Below are positions 8,786-18,267 of a stretch of DNA of 48,491 nt, in pieces. The stretch covers positions 1-48,491 of the forward strand of contig JAQYVU010000027.1 in the NCBI GenBank assembly GCA_030145385.1, in the 5' to 3' direction. Position 1 is the stretch's first letter; each line of letters opens with the position of its first letter. The stretch comes from Desulfococcaceae bacterium (GTDB taxonomy: Bacteria > Desulfobacterota > Desulfobacteria > Desulfobacterales > Desulfosalsimonadaceae). Under the pieces are notes generated by a model. That model saw only the letters and a program-made list of their open reading frames with translations. It was not told where the DNA came from and made no database searches. Made by a program: the position numbers and the translations under genes.

Positions 8786-10542
8786 AATTCTTTAATTACT
8801 TTTTCTGATTTGGAAGCTAAATCTGATCGGTCGGCCTGATCCAGTCGTTTTCCACTGTATTTAATCGATTCAATCTCTTCAAGCAGTGCTGCTGTTGATT
8901 CAATAATGATTTCAGGGCAGCCTGCGGGTTTTAAGATGCGTTCAACTTCAGAACTCGTTATCGAAAGTCCTTTGCCGCCGGCTTTTGACCGGATTGCAAA
9001 ACATAACGATTGATACAAAGATGTCAGCAGTTCATTTTCCGGTAAACGATCAACTGACATATCTTTTAAAATTTTTAATGCTTTTTTCCGGGAAATTTTT
9101 TCTTCATTTATTTGTTTCTGATATCCCAACAAAAAAAAGGTAAAAAAGCAAAACAGTAAAGGTGGTGCCCCGACACAAACCAGGTAATTAAATAACGGCA
9201 TGTGAGATTGATTTTTCATGGCTGTCAAATCGTCTTTTATCGGTAAAATGTCGTGGCCAATAACCTTAACAGTGATTTTTTTCGGCAAAAGCGATTTTTT
9301 ATTTTCTGTTTGCACGTCATCGGCAAATATCGCTTTATTCGGATCACCAGACGGTTTAACGGACACGGCAAATTGTTCAGTGGAAATGGGTAGATATTTT
9401 TCCTGATCAATATCAAAATAGACTAAACTTACGGGACCAATAACATAATCATCGGATTTTATTGGAACCATGGCATATTTAAAGGTTTTCCGTCCGTAAT
9501 ATCCCCGGGGTCCGGTATTGAGCTCTTCGACTGGTTTGTCTTCATAAATCTTCCAGTGATCCGGAACCGTTAAATCAAGACGGCTCAGATCAATAAGATT
9601 GCCCTCACCTTCTATGGTCACGGAAAATGTCGTTGAATCACCGACTTCAACTTGTTCGTTACTTATTTCGCTATTTATGGAGAATTTCCCCACAAGACCT
9701 GAAAATCTTTTTACGGTTTCCGGCACGGCAGGCAATGAACGTATGTTTAAATTTATGCTTTTCGTAATATACTGTTTGGGTTCAAGTTGCCGGGTGTTGA
9801 AAAATGAATCAAAAGGAAAGCCCCGATTTGTCCTGCTTCTGGATGCGGCCCGGGCAATGTCACCGGTTAAAACCGAAGGTTCAATACGAATTTTTCCCGC
9901 TTTATCCGGAATCAGAACATATTGGAGTTCAGTCACTGAATAATTCCTGCCATTGATTATTTTTCGATAAGTTTTTTCATCACCGATTTTTATAGAAAAA
10001 AAACCTTTAAATTCAGGTTCCTTTAATCGGGCATTTGCTATTTTAACTGCCTGGAACAGTTGAAATGTATATACGATTTGTTCACTGACAAATGGATCTG
10101 TTTTTGAAACATCCGCCGTTATAAATATATCCGCCATTCCTGATTTTTCAGATGGCGAATCAGATACATTCACTGTTATCGCCTGAGTGTAGAAAACCTT
10201 GCCGTCTTGATTAACCGGCAATGCAGGTATGGAAAGATGCCCTTTTCTTATGGGAAACAGCAAAAAATTATGGCTGACTTCTTTTGAATATTTAGAATTA
10301 ATAATTTGAATATTGGTGCTTTCGCCACGCGGCGTGACTTTGAAATCTTTAATCAATGACGTATCAACATCACATCCGCCATCATTTACAATTACTTTCA
10401 GACTGACGGATTCATTTAAAGAAATATTGGTATTATCCACTGTGGCCCGGACATCGGCACCAAAGGCGGGTGATGAGGAAAAAAAGATAATCAATATGAT
10501 TAATGCTGATTTTTTAAAACAAGGATCAAAATTCAGGTACAT
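8776..10542 (-). CDS. batD: BatD-like oxygen-tolerance protein
   Basis: 588 residues. A signal peptide (about 10-29, cleavage near SPAFGA) is followed by a long periplasmic region of beta-sandwich repeats (about 30-400; phrases such as VGDSTTFSVTIEGEGNL and PVNQDGKVFYTQAITV). One transmembrane helix lies near 445-470, and a cytoplasmic helical domain of about 110 residues ends the protein. This matches the BatD family (oxygen tolerance) in length and layout. It lies 24 bases after batB/C and overlaps batE. In this family BatD is proposed to contact VWA partners in the periplasm; that is inferred from conservation of the operon. Confidence 0.85.
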   Translation of the reverse strand: MYLNFDPCFKKSALIILIIFFSSSPAFGADVRATVDNTNISLNESVSLKVIVNDGGCDVDTSLIKDFKVTPRGESTNIQIINSKYSKEVSHNFLLFPIRKGHLSIPALPVNQDGKVFYTQAITVNVSDSPSEKSGMADIFITADVSKTDPFVSEQIVYTFQLFQAVKIANARLKEPEFKGFFSIKIGDEKTYRKIINGRNYSVTELQYVLIPDKAGKIRIEPSVLTGDIARAASRSRTNRGFPFDSFFNTRQLEPKQYITKSINLNIRSLPAVPETVKRFSGLVGKFSINSEISNEQVEVGDSTTFSVTIEGEGNLIDLSRLDLTVPDHWKIYEDKPVEELNTGPRGYYGRKTFKYAMVPIKSDDYVIGPVSLVYFDIDQEKYLPISTEQFAVSVKPSGDPNKAIFADDVQTENKKSLLPKKITVKVIGHDILPIKDDLTAMKNQSHMPLFNYLVCVGAPPLLFCFFTFFLLGYQKQINEEKISRKKALKILKDMSVDRLPENELLTSLYQSLCFAIRSKAGGKGLSITSSEVERILKPAGCPEIIIESTAALLEEIESIKYSGKRLDQADRSDLASKSEKVIKELCK

Positions 10543-10566
10543 TTTTATTTAATTTCCACTAATGAG

Positions 10567-12447
10567 CTACCAGTCCTTATCAATTGATTTATCCATGTAT
10601 CTTGGAACCAGTGCCGCGCCGGGGCGGTCTTCAAGACGATCAAGGGCACGATCACCCGCCTGTCTCTCCTCTGAAGAAGGTGATGTCGGCATTTGTTCAG
10701 TCGAAGAATCTGCTGTCGGTGGTTTCGAGCTTTCTTCTGCGCCCCTATTCTCCTGATTCTGCTGACTATCATTCATGGAATCGCCGTATTGAGTGTTCTT
10801 ATTTGAATCTGATGAATCCGGCTCAGAGGCTTTTGAGTCACTATTATCCGATTTATCCGATTCAGAACGATCCTGCCGTTTATTGTTTTCATCCGGTTTG
10901 TTCTGTTTATCTTTTGAATCGTCAGCAATATCTCCGGACCGGTTTTTTGATTCGCCTTCATCCGTATCATCTTTTTTGTCTTGTGGCTTGTTGTTTTCAG
11001 ATGACTGCTGTTCCTGCTTCTGTTTTTCAAGCATTTTTCTGGCAAGTTTTAAATTGGCTGCAGCCTTCTGATCTTCCGGATTCATTTTAAGATATTTTTC
11101 ATAAGATTCAATCGCCGGTTCAAATTGTTGAAGTCGGAATTCTGTATTGCCTTTATTATAATATGATTTTTGTTTTAATTCATTGTTATCGCTGATTGTT
11201 CCTTTATCAAAATGATTCAGCGCTGATTGATAGTCGCATGATTTATAATAGGCAGTTCCTATATTGAAATTAATCATATCATCATCCGGGGATAGAAGCT
11301 GACCGTCAATAAACGATTTTAATGCTGCGGCATAATCCTTATTGTCATACGCACTGATTCCTTTATCAATGAGGTCATGTGCGTCATCGGCATAAGCATC
11401 ATTTGTAAATCCGCCAAGGCTGAGTGTGAAAACACACATCAGTATTGGAATGATTTTATTTTTTTTCACAGATGAAAGGATCATTTCAATCATTAAAAAA
11501 AGCAGCGCAATACCTAAAAACCACTGATAACGGTCTTCCCATATTTTTTTACGACCGGAAGAGATTGTCGCAGATTCCATATTACCACGAATTTTATTTG
11601 AATAAATGTTCTCAAGATCCATATCTCCGGCAACGGATTTAACATAAATCCCGCCGGTCAATGAGGATATTTCTTTGAGTGTACCATCATCAAGTTTTGT
11701 CAAAACAATATTGCCCGAATTATCTTTTGAAAATCCGCCTTCTTTTTTTAAAACAGGAACGCCTTCTTTTCCGCCGATACCGATACAGAAAATTTTGATT
11801 CCCTGATCTCCGGCTGCTTTAGCTGATTTAATCGGATCATCAGCAGTACTTTCCCCATCCGTGATCAGGATAATTGCTTTGTCTGAATTGCTGTCCGGAT
11901 CAAAGCCTGAAATGCCGGCAGCAATTGCTTGTGAAAGATTTGTTCCCCCGACCGGCATGAAATCAGGCGTCAGGGAATCTAAGAATAAATAAAACGTTTC
12001 ATAATCATGGGTCAACGGGCACTGAAGAAATGCCGTTCCTGAAAAAGCGACCAACCCCACCCTGTCGCCTTTTAGCATATTCAATAAATCGATAATTTCG
12101 TACTTGGCCCTTTCCAGTCGACTCGGCCTGACATCTTCGGCAAGCATACTCCGTGAACAGTCCAGTGCAATAAATATATCAATCCCCTTTTTTTCTACGT
12201 CAATCCATTTATACCCATATCTTGGACCGGTCAAAGAAATAATAAAAAACAAAATTCCAAAAATCATCAGCAGCGCCTTGAACCATCGTTTTTGAACAGA
12301 AGCGTCCGGTATGATGATTTCAATGGATTTTTTAGAAGAAAAGGATGAAATAATTTTTCGCCGTTTTCTCATCCCCAGGTAATAAACCAGAAATAAAACC
12401 GGTACTGCCCAGATCAAAAAAAGAATTTCAGGATTTGTAAAGCTCAT
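10567..12447 (-). CDS. batB: BatB/BatC fusion: VWA domain plus TPR repeats
   Basis: 626 residues. Membrane helices near 7-25 and 58-78 precede a VWA domain with an intact MIDAS (DCSRS, residues about 94-98, and ITDGES). Another membrane helix lies near 305-325, and a second hydrophobic signal-like stretch near 333-353 (ending NDAYA). Three or so TPR units follow (about 357-465), then a low-complexity tail of about 110 residues rich in S, D, K, N, E and Q. In Bacteroides the VWA (BatB) and TPR (BatC) parts are separate genes; here they are one frame. It overlaps batA by 4 bases (ATGA). Mg2+-dependent partner binding is the likely role. Confidence 0.87.
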   Translation of the reverse strand: MSFTNPEILFLIWAVPVLFLVYYLGMRKRRKIISSFSSKKSIEIIIPDASVQKRWFKALLMIFGILFFIISLTGPRYGYKWIDVEKKGIDIFIALDCSRSMLAEDVRPSRLERAKYEIIDLLNMLKGDRVGLVAFSGTAFLQCPLTHDYETFYLFLDSLTPDFMPVGGTNLSQAIAAGISGFDPDSNSDKAIILITDGESTADDPIKSAKAAGDQGIKIFCIGIGGKEGVPVLKKEGGFSKDNSGNIVLTKLDDGTLKEISSLTGGIYVKSVAGDMDLENIYSNKIRGNMESATISSGRKKIWEDRYQWFLGIALLFLMIEMILSSVKKNKIIPILMCVFTLSLGGFTNDAYADDAHDLIDKGISAYDNKDYAAALKSFIDGQLLSPDDDMINFNIGTAYYKSCDYQSALNHFDKGTISDNNELKQKSYYNKGNTEFRLQQFEPAIESYEKYLKMNPEDQKAAANLKLARKMLEKQKQEQQSSENNKPQDKKDDTDEGESKNRSGDIADDSKDKQNKPDENNKRQDRSESDKSDNSDSKASEPDSSDSNKNTQYGDSMNDSQQNQENRGAEESSKPPTADSSTEQMPTSPSSEERQAGDRALDRLEDRPGAALVPRYMDKSIDKDW

Positions 12448-13442
12448 GGGATCCTTAAAAATCGAGTATTAGTTAAAACAATCAGCACTACCAGTATCAA
12501 AAAAGCCGGCCACAGCAGATAACGGTAAAATTCATCATATTCAGCAAAGGTTTTGATCCGGGTTTCTGTCTTTTCAAGTTTATCTATTTGATCGTATACC
12601 TGCTCCAACTGCGTTAAATCTTCTGCCTTAAAATATCTTCCCTGAGTTTCACTGGCAATGGCTTTGAGAGAATTCTCGTCCATATCAACCTGCTGATAAA
12701 CATATTGTTCCCCTAAAAACGGATGTTTGATTAGAAAAGGCGCTTTTCCTTTACTTCCCACACCAATCGTATATATTTTAACGCCTCTTGCAGATGCGAT
12801 ACGGCTTGACTCTTCTGGTGTTAATTCACCGCTGTTGCTTCTTCCGTCCGTTAACAGAATAATGATATTCGATTTACTGTCAATGTCCTGCAGCCGTTTT
12901 AATGAAATGCCGATTGCATCACCGATTGCCGTGCTCTTGCCGGCGGCTCCGATTTCGATCTTTTCCAGTATCGTCATGATTGTCTGGTAATCTCTGGTCA
13001 GGGGAATCTGTGTATATGCATGGCTCCCGAATACAACCAGCCCGATTCTGTCCCCATCCCTTTTTGATATAAAATCAGCGACAACTCCTTTTACAGCCTT
13101 TAAACGGTTGACGATTTGTCCCTCTTGCTTAAAATCTAAGGCCGCCATGCTTTCTGAAATATCAACAGCCAGTATGATATTAATACCTTCAGATTGAACC
13201 GTTACACGATGGGTTCCCCATTGAGGCCTTGCCATGGCGATAATCATCAAACAGAATGCGAAATACTTTAAAACAGGCAGCAGCCATTGTGCCTTTAATA
13301 CCAGTGACGGCTTAATTTGATCGATCTTATGTGTGCCGGATATATATATGGATGGATAATTATTTTTTCGTTTTCGCAAAAATAATACAATCGGAACCCA
13401 GGCAAGCAGCAGCAGAAATATAGGGGATGCAAAACGAAACAT
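12444..13442 (-). CDS. batA: BatA-like membrane VWA protein
   Basis: 332 residues. Transmembrane helices sit at about 5-22, 57-75 and 305-325. The VWA domain between them has an intact MIDAS: DISES (about 94-98), a T in the QIPLTRDY loop, and LTDGRSNSG. This topology places the VWA domain on one face of the membrane next to BatB/C, in line with a heteromeric VWA complex driven or remodelled by the MoxR ATPase. It lies 26 bases after the DUF4381-like gene, and its stop overlaps the start of batB/C, so coupling is likely. Confidence 0.9.
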   Translation of the reverse strand: MFRFASPIFLLLLAWVPIVLFLRKRKNNYPSIYISGTHKIDQIKPSLVLKAQWLLPVLKYFAFCLMIIAMARPQWGTHRVTVQSEGINIILAVDISESMAALDFKQEGQIVNRLKAVKGVVADFISKRDGDRIGLVVFGSHAYTQIPLTRDYQTIMTILEKIEIGAAGKSTAIGDAIGISLKRLQDIDSKSNIIILLTDGRSNSGELTPEESSRIASARGVKIYTIGVGSKGKAPFLIKHPFLGEQYVYQQVDMDENSLKAIASETQGRYFKAEDLTQLEQVYDQIDKLEKTETRIKTFAEYDEFYRYLLWPAFLILVVLIVLTNTRFLRIP

Positions 13443-13468
13443 AAAATATATCCGGTAAACAATTATTT

Positions 13469-14137
13469 TTAAGTTATTTCAGGCTTAAGTTTTTCTTTTG
13501 CCGGGGTTGTCGTGTTAACAAAGCGGAAAGCCAGCTGCAGATCATTTGCAGCGTTATCCCTTCCCGTTGTCATTTTGGCAAACTTTATTTCATCACTGAT
13601 TTTAAGAAAATTTTTTATATCACGCTTTAATTCTTCGTTTAAATCAATCTTTGAAATCATTGGTAAAATTTCTTCAAGTGTCATCTCAACGGCATTGATA
13701 TCAAATCGACCCTGTATGTATTGCCTTAAAATCAAAGAAAGTTTAAAATAGAATTTTTGGGAAAAAAAGTCCGTGTATCTGGAAAGATTGTGCAGCGCAT
13801 TTAATGCTTTTTCTTCAGGCGAAATATATATCACCTCATTTATTTTATGTGACTTTTTGCGGCGCTTATAAAGATAAATTAATATGGCCGCAATTGCTAT
13901 GATGCAAAAGGCAGCAGCCGTTATAATCAGAATAAAGGATAAATTATCTGCCGCAATTTGCTCGGGCGGTAAAATATCATAAATTTCCGAGATGTCTTCT
14001 GCTTGTGCCTGAGAGGCTGCAGGTAGTGGTGGATTTTGGATCTGACTGTCACCTATGTCCGGCTGCTGAGTAAACCCAAGCGCGCACAAACCAATATTTA
14101 CGAGGCAGATAATCAATAGCGTTTGATAGAATTTCAT
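13469..14137 (-). CDS. DUF4381-like membrane protein of the bat operon
   Basis: 222 residues. A signal-like segment (about 5-22) is followed by a short periplasmic Pro/Gln-rich stretch, then a transmembrane helix (about 67-90, FILIITAAAFCIIAIAAIL) with a basic YKRRKK stop-transfer, and a cytoplasmic helical domain of about 120 residues. Proteins of this shape between DUF58 and BatA are usually classed as DUF4381 or similar. Function is unknown; position suggests a membrane subunit that docks DUF58 or MoxR to the VWA pair. Its start overlaps the stop of the DUF58 gene by one base. Confidence 0.7.
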   Translation of the reverse strand: MKFYQTLLIICLVNIGLCALGFTQQPDIGDSQIQNPPLPAASQAQAEDISEIYDILPPEQIAADNLSFILIITAAAFCIIAIAAILIYLYKRRKKSHKINEVIYISPEEKALNALHNLSRYTDFFSQKFYFKLSLILRQYIQGRFDINAVEMTLEEILPMISKIDLNEELKRDIKNFLKISDEIKFAKMTTGRDNAANDLQLAFRFVNTTTPAKEKLKPEIT

Positions 14138-15015
14138 CAGTGGATCCGTTTTTCCCGTAAATGAAAATATCGGATCAATGCATCTGTTACAGAATCAGCT
14201 GTACTGATTTGAATGGTGTCAATTCCAGATGTCTTTAGACTTTCTATGCTGCTGAAGTATTCTTTGCGTTTTATCTGACTAAAAAAATTTCTGTTCGATT
14301 TATTGGCCGCATCGAGTTGAAAACGATTTCCTGTTTCCAGATCCTCGACAGTAACGATTCCGTAATTCGGTAAATTAAAATCTCCCGGATCAGATAAAAT
14401 AACCCCGATAAATTCATGTTTTTTTGCACTGATTTTAAGGAGGTGCTGATAATGTTGCGCCAGAAAATCGGAAATAATAAACGAGGTGGTGTGCTTACGG
14501 CAAACCTGGCTTAAATATCTGATGGCGCATTGAAGGTCCGTTTTTTTGTTTTGCGGTCTAAAAGTATATATTTCTTTTATCACACGCCAGATATGAGAAT
14601 TCCCTTTTTGGGGCGGAATAAATTTTTCCACCTGGTCGGTAAAAAATATAGCGCCGACTTTATCATTATTGCGGATGGCATTAAATGACAGAATCGCAGA
14701 AACTTCTGCAGCAATGTCCTTTTTGGTATTTTCAGTAGTTCCGAAATTTGCTGATGCGCTCATGTCAATAAGCAGCATCACAACCATTTCACGTTCTTCT
14801 CTGTAAAGCTTTATAAAGGGGCGGCCCACTCTGGCTGAAACCTTCCAGTCAATGCTTTTAACGTCATCTCCCGGCGAGTATTCCCGCACTTCTTCGAATT
14901 CAATGCCGGAACCTCGGAAAACGGATCGATACTGACCGGCCATCATACTGTTAACCGTTCGGCCGCTTTTGATATGCAGCTTTCGAATTTTTTTTATTAT
15001 TTCAATCGGTATCAT
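14137..15015 (-). CDS. DUF58 family protein (MoxR-associated)
   Basis: 292 residues, soluble. The hallmark DUF58 block is present: VREYSPGDDVKSIDWKVSAR with FIKLYREEREMVVMLLIDMSAS at about residues 42-90. The DMSAS motif places it in the VWA-like group with a partial MIDAS. DUF58 proteins almost always accompany MoxR ATPases and are thought to be substrates or adaptors. It starts 4 bases after the moxR stop and is clearly part of the same transcript. Confidence 0.9.
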   Translation of the reverse strand: MIPIEIIKKIRKLHIKSGRTVNSMMAGQYRSVFRGSGIEFEEVREYSPGDDVKSIDWKVSARVGRPFIKLYREEREMVVMLLIDMSASANFGTTENTKKDIAAEVSAILSFNAIRNNDKVGAIFFTDQVEKFIPPQKGNSHIWRVIKEIYTFRPQNKKTDLQCAIRYLSQVCRKHTTSFIISDFLAQHYQHLLKISAKKHEFIGVILSDPGDFNLPNYGIVTVEDLETGNRFQLDAANKSNRNFFSQIKRKEYFSSIESLKTSGIDTIQISTADSVTDALIRYFHLREKRIH

Positions 15016-15019
15016 TTTA

Positions 15020-16003
15020 TTACGGGACTTCTATTGATTCCAGCATCTGCAAAATGATATCATCTGTTGAAATATCTTCAGCTTCTGCTTCATAGGAAAG
15101 AATGATTCTGTGCCTGAGAACTGATGGTGCTACCATTTTTATGTCCTGGGGCGTCACATAACCACGGCCATTTAAAAAAGCATATGCACGGGCAATAATA
15201 CTAAGAAAGATGGTAGCTCTCGGAGATGCACCAAATTGAATATATTGTTCTAAGTCTAATCCATATTCTGCGGGTTTTCTGGTGGCAAAAATAAGATCAA
15301 CGATATAATCCTTTAGCTTTTCATCCATGTAGATTTCGTATTTGATAAAATCAGAAATGTCATGCAGTTGATCCGGGGTGATGATGTTGTTAATCTCAGG
15401 CAGATTTTCAAACCCCACACGTTTCATTATTTCCTTTTCTTCGCTTTTGTTCGGGTAATCAAGAACTAGTTTGAGAATAAATCGATCGATTTGGGCTTCC
15501 GGCAGCGGATAGGTCCCTTCCTGTTCAATCGGGTTCTGGGTAGCCATGACTAAAAACGGATCGTCTAGTTTAAAAGTTGTTTTGCCGATGGTCACCTGTT
15601 TTTCCTGCATGGCTTCAAGCAGTGCGGACTGAACTTTAGACGGTGCCCGGTTGATTTCATCGGCCAGAATAATATTATTGAAGATCGGACCTTTGCGAAT
15701 GGTAAAATCGCCGGTTTTCGGGCGATACACTTCAGTGCCGATCAGATCGGCCGGCAGCAGGTCCGGCGTAAACTGGATTCTTTTGAAATCCACCTGGATG
15801 GTTGCAGCCAGGGCATTAATAGCACTTGTTTTGGCAAGTCCCGGAACACCTTCGATTAAAATATGCCCTTTGGTAAAAAGCCCCATTAACATGCCATTGA
15901 CTAAATCATGCTGACCGACAAGGACTTTACCCAGTTCTTCCTTAATTTTATGAACAATCAGACTCTTTTCTTCAACAAGGGTTTTTAATTTTTCCATATC
16001 CAT
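15020..16003 (-). CDS. moxR: MoxR family AAA+ ATPase
   Basis: 327 residues. Walker A is GVPGLAKT (52-59), Walker B is ILADEINRAPSKVQSALLEA, and sensor 1 lies in ATQNPIEQEGTYPLPEAQ, followed by DRF; all are typical of the MoxR subgroup. The C-terminal lid domain is complete (GASPRATIFL). MoxR proteins are chaperone-like ATPases that mature or activate VWA-containing partners. It is the first gene of the seven-gene operon. An in-frame ATG two codons in is an alternative start; the ribosome site is weak for both. Confidence 0.93.
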   Translation of the reverse strand: MDMEKLKTLVEEKSLIVHKIKEELGKVLVGQHDLVNGMLMGLFTKGHILIEGVPGLAKTSAINALAATIQVDFKRIQFTPDLLPADLIGTEVYRPKTGDFTIRKGPIFNNIILADEINRAPSKVQSALLEAMQEKQVTIGKTTFKLDDPFLVMATQNPIEQEGTYPLPEAQIDRFILKLVLDYPNKSEEKEIMKRVGFENLPEINNIITPDQLHDISDFIKYEIYMDEKLKDYIVDLIFATRKPAEYGLDLEQYIQFGASPRATIFLSIIARAYAFLNGRGYVTPQDIKMVAPSVLRHRIILSYEAEAEDISTDDIILQMLESIEVP

Positions 16004-16412
16004 AATATGTGCTGCCTTTTACCATTGAATTGATACAACTTTTTGATAAATATTGCTTAAAATAACCGGGTGTAGAAATTTTGACGACCCAGCGGTTTTT
16101 TAAACGTAAAATTTAATTTTAAAAAAAAATAAACAATAAGGATTAACGTGTCAAGTTTTCACAATAAAAATTCATCACTTAATAAAGACCATTCATATAT
16201 AAAGCAGATATGATTAAAAGAAGGTTAAAATTAGATTAAAATTTTCTTATTTTTTATTGTTCAAATGAGGATGGGTCAACTTGGTTGCAATGACGGCCGG
16301 TCTGAAATGATCCGGTGCGAATAGAAATAAAATTTAATATTCGGACGAAAGTGATATGATAAGATTTCAATATAAATTTTTGATTTAGGATTGTTTCTTT
16401 CACGGTGCTTTT
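16004..16412. other. AT-rich intergenic region upstream of the moxR operon
   Basis: 409 bases between the end of the decayed SPL-like remnant and moxR. It must carry the moxR-bat promoter, but I cannot single out a convincing -35/-10 pair on the minus strand. No open frame, strong hairpin or repeat is visible. Confidence 0.5.
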
Positions 16413-17063
16413 TTATAAAACACCACAGTGCCGGGATGAACTGTCATCAAGTATCTGAGGCAGTCCGCCCTTTTCTGCCGGCAAAAATCCCAGAGATTTC
16501 GTCCACACCTCATCATCTCCCATGCAAAAATAAAGTGTAACATCGGGTGCAAATTCCCTGATATAGGAAACAATCTTTTGATAAAACCGGATTCGAAGCG
16601 GTTTAAAATATCGCATCTTACCATCAATACCTTTGATAAATTCACCGTATACGGTCTTTGAGTGAGCAAACCTGTTTTCTATGATTGACTTTAAATCCGG
16701 CATAAATCGAAAGGTACCCAGGCTGATCCATACAATATTTTCCGGAGTGATATACGTAAAAAGCTGTTTGATTATTTTTCTTTTGCAGAAAAAGGCGGTC
16801 AAGAGATTCGTCGAAGTCTTTATGATTTACATAAAATTGAAGTAGCGGCGGATGAAAACAGGATTGCAGAATGCAATATGAGCAATCCATCGTACAAAAC
16901 GTACCAATGTGCAATATCATGTAATTACAGCAAGTCTAATAATTCGTCCCTGGGCATTGCCTGACAAATTTCCCACGGTTTTTGGTTAAAAAAAGAATTT
17001 TTTCCCCTGCTCAACCGGGATATCTCTTTGGTTAAACGAATAATTTCTTTTTGATGATTAAAG
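16413..17063 (-). pseudogene. Decayed spore-photoproduct-lyase-like radical SAM protein
   Basis: Read on the minus strand, the pieces line up with the SPL-like family in order. They are EIIRLTKEISRLSRGKN; then, after a frameshift in a run of seven T (16988-16994), LFLTKNRGKFVRQCPGT; an in-frame TAG at 16936-16938; TCCNYMILH and the radical SAM cluster motif FCTMDCSYC; and FHPPLLQFYVNHKDF. Near 16800 the frame changes again and the text jumps to PENIVWISLGTFRFMPDLK and DGKMRYFKPLRI. About 100 or more residues usually found between these blocks are missing. A full-length enzyme uses SAM and a 4Fe-4S cluster for radical chemistry on DNA; this copy cannot be functional. Exact end points are approximate. 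Confidence 0.85.
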
Positions 17064-17318
17064 TTGGATTTAATTCTTCAATGATTCGTGCATCAACATG
17101 CCGCCAACCTAAAGAGCGGCATGCTTCAATTCGTCGAAAACCGCTAACAACAGCATATTGGCTGTTAGCTTTTCTTTTAAGTATCGGGGGCGAAATTAAC
17201 CCGACATTTTCAATCGATTCAGTAAGATCGGCCGTCGAAGTGTCCGTGGTTATTTTAAATGAGGTATCATTTATCTTATAATATGATTAATCTCAAGCGT
17301 GTCAGAAAAAATTTTCAT
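17064..17318 (-). pseudogene. ParB-like N-terminal domain remnant
   Basis: The minus strand opens with ATG at 17316-17318 and MKIFSDTLEINHIIR, then hits TAA. In the next frame it continues as DLTESIENVGLISPPILK, YAVVSGFRRIEACRSLGW and HVDARIIEELNPT, the pattern of a ParB/sulfiredoxin-like domain (VSGFRR box). After NPT the text passes by another frameshift (about 17058-17063) directly into the SPL-like remnant, so the rest of the ParB-type gene is lost or the two were fused. It starts 8 bases beyond the purC stop, suggesting it once sat in the purC transcript. ParB-like proteins of this type may bind or cut DNA; no activity is expected here. Confidence 0.75.
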
Positions 17319-17326
17319 GAGATTAA

Positions 17327-18211
17327 TTATTGGGTAAGGGAGGTCAGAGCCTCCATATATTTTTGATATGTCTTTTTAATTACCTCTTCCGGAAGTGAAG
17401 GTGCGGGAGGATTTTTATCCCATTTTATTGAAGTCAGGTAATCGCGTAAATATTGTTTATCAAAACTGTTTTGAGGGCCACCGGGCTGATAGGTTCGTTT
17501 TGGCCAGAATCTGGATGAATCCGGTGTTAAGACCTCGTCAATTAAAATTAATTGCTCATTGATAATTCCAAATTCAAACTTGGTATCAGCAATGATAATG
17601 CCTTTTTCCGCAGCAAGTGCAGCCCCTTTTTTATAAATTGCAATACTCAAGTCCCTGACCTGCTCAGCCAGTTCAGCACCAACTAAGTTAACCGCTTCAT
17701 CAAAATCAATGTTAATATCGTGCGCCCCTAGTTCTTCTTTGGTGGAAGGCGTAAAAATGGGTTCCGCAAGCTGGTCGGATTCTTTAAGGCCGGCCGGTAA
17801 TTTTATACCACACACTTCTCCGGAATCCTGATATGATTTCCATCCGGATCCGGAAATATATCCGCGAACAACACATTCAATCGTCAATGGCTCAGCTTTT
17901 TTAACAAGCATGCTTCTGCCGTTTAAAGCATCAGCATATGGCTTGCAGATCTCAGGGTATTCTTCAACATTGCTCGAAATCAAATGATTTGAAACAAGAT
18001 CTTCCATGATTTTAAACCAAAAAAGTGATATTTGGGTTAAAATCTCACCCTTTCCGGGAACAGCATTCGGCATAACCACATCATATGCTGATATACGGTC
18101 TGATGCGATCATTAAAATTTTATCATCCAGGTCGTAAATATCTCGGACCTTTCCTCGTTTGATTAATTGGAGTTCGGGAAAATCAGTTTCAAAAATTGTA
18201 TTGATAGCCAT
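17327..18211 (-). CDS. purC: Phosphoribosylaminoimidazole-succinocarboxamide synthase
   Basis: 294 residues from the ATG at 18211, chosen because AAGGA lies 8 bases upstream; an ATG three codons earlier has no room for a ribosome site. SAICAR synthetase features are present: [10 protein letters not shown] near the start (nucleotide-binding lysine loop), [25 protein letters not shown], and the C-terminal [15 protein letters not shown]. Its length fits the longer 290-300 residue group. It joins CAIR to aspartate using ATP in purine synthesis. No other pur gene is present. It follows the PilZ gene on the same strand with a 56-base gap. Confidence 0.95.
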   Translation of the reverse strand: MAINTIFETDFPELQLIKRGKVRDIYDLDDKILMIASDRISAYDVVMPNAVPGKGEILTQISLFWFKIMEDLVSNHLISSNVEEYPEICKPYADALNGRSMLVKKAEPLTIECVVRGYISGSGWKSYQDSGEVCGIKLPAGLKESDQLAEPIFTPSTKEELGAHDINIDFDEAVNLVGAELAEQVRDLSIAIYKKGAALAAEKGIIIADTKFEFGIINEQLILIDEVLTPDSSRFWPKRTYQPGGPQNSFDKQYLRDYLTSIKWDKNPPAPSLPEEVIKKTYQKYMEALTSLTQ

Positions 18212-18267
18212 TAAAAACATCCTTGATGGGTAATAATTAAATATTTACTTTAACAAAAGATCGTAAC

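Noticed and set aside
10773-11071. Several frames opposite the batB/C tail
   Set aside because: They are shadows of the low-complexity acidic tail; their Ser/Leu or Arg/Asn-rich text has no family character.
17051-17281. Plus-strand frame of 76 codons
   Set aside because: It is antisense to the ParB-like remnant, whose minus-strand text matches a real domain.
17286-17327. 10-base inverted repeat ATTAATCTCA around the purC stop
   Set aside because: Its 22-base loop and AT-rich arms make a poor terminator, and it overlaps the remnant's coding text, so chance is a good explanation.
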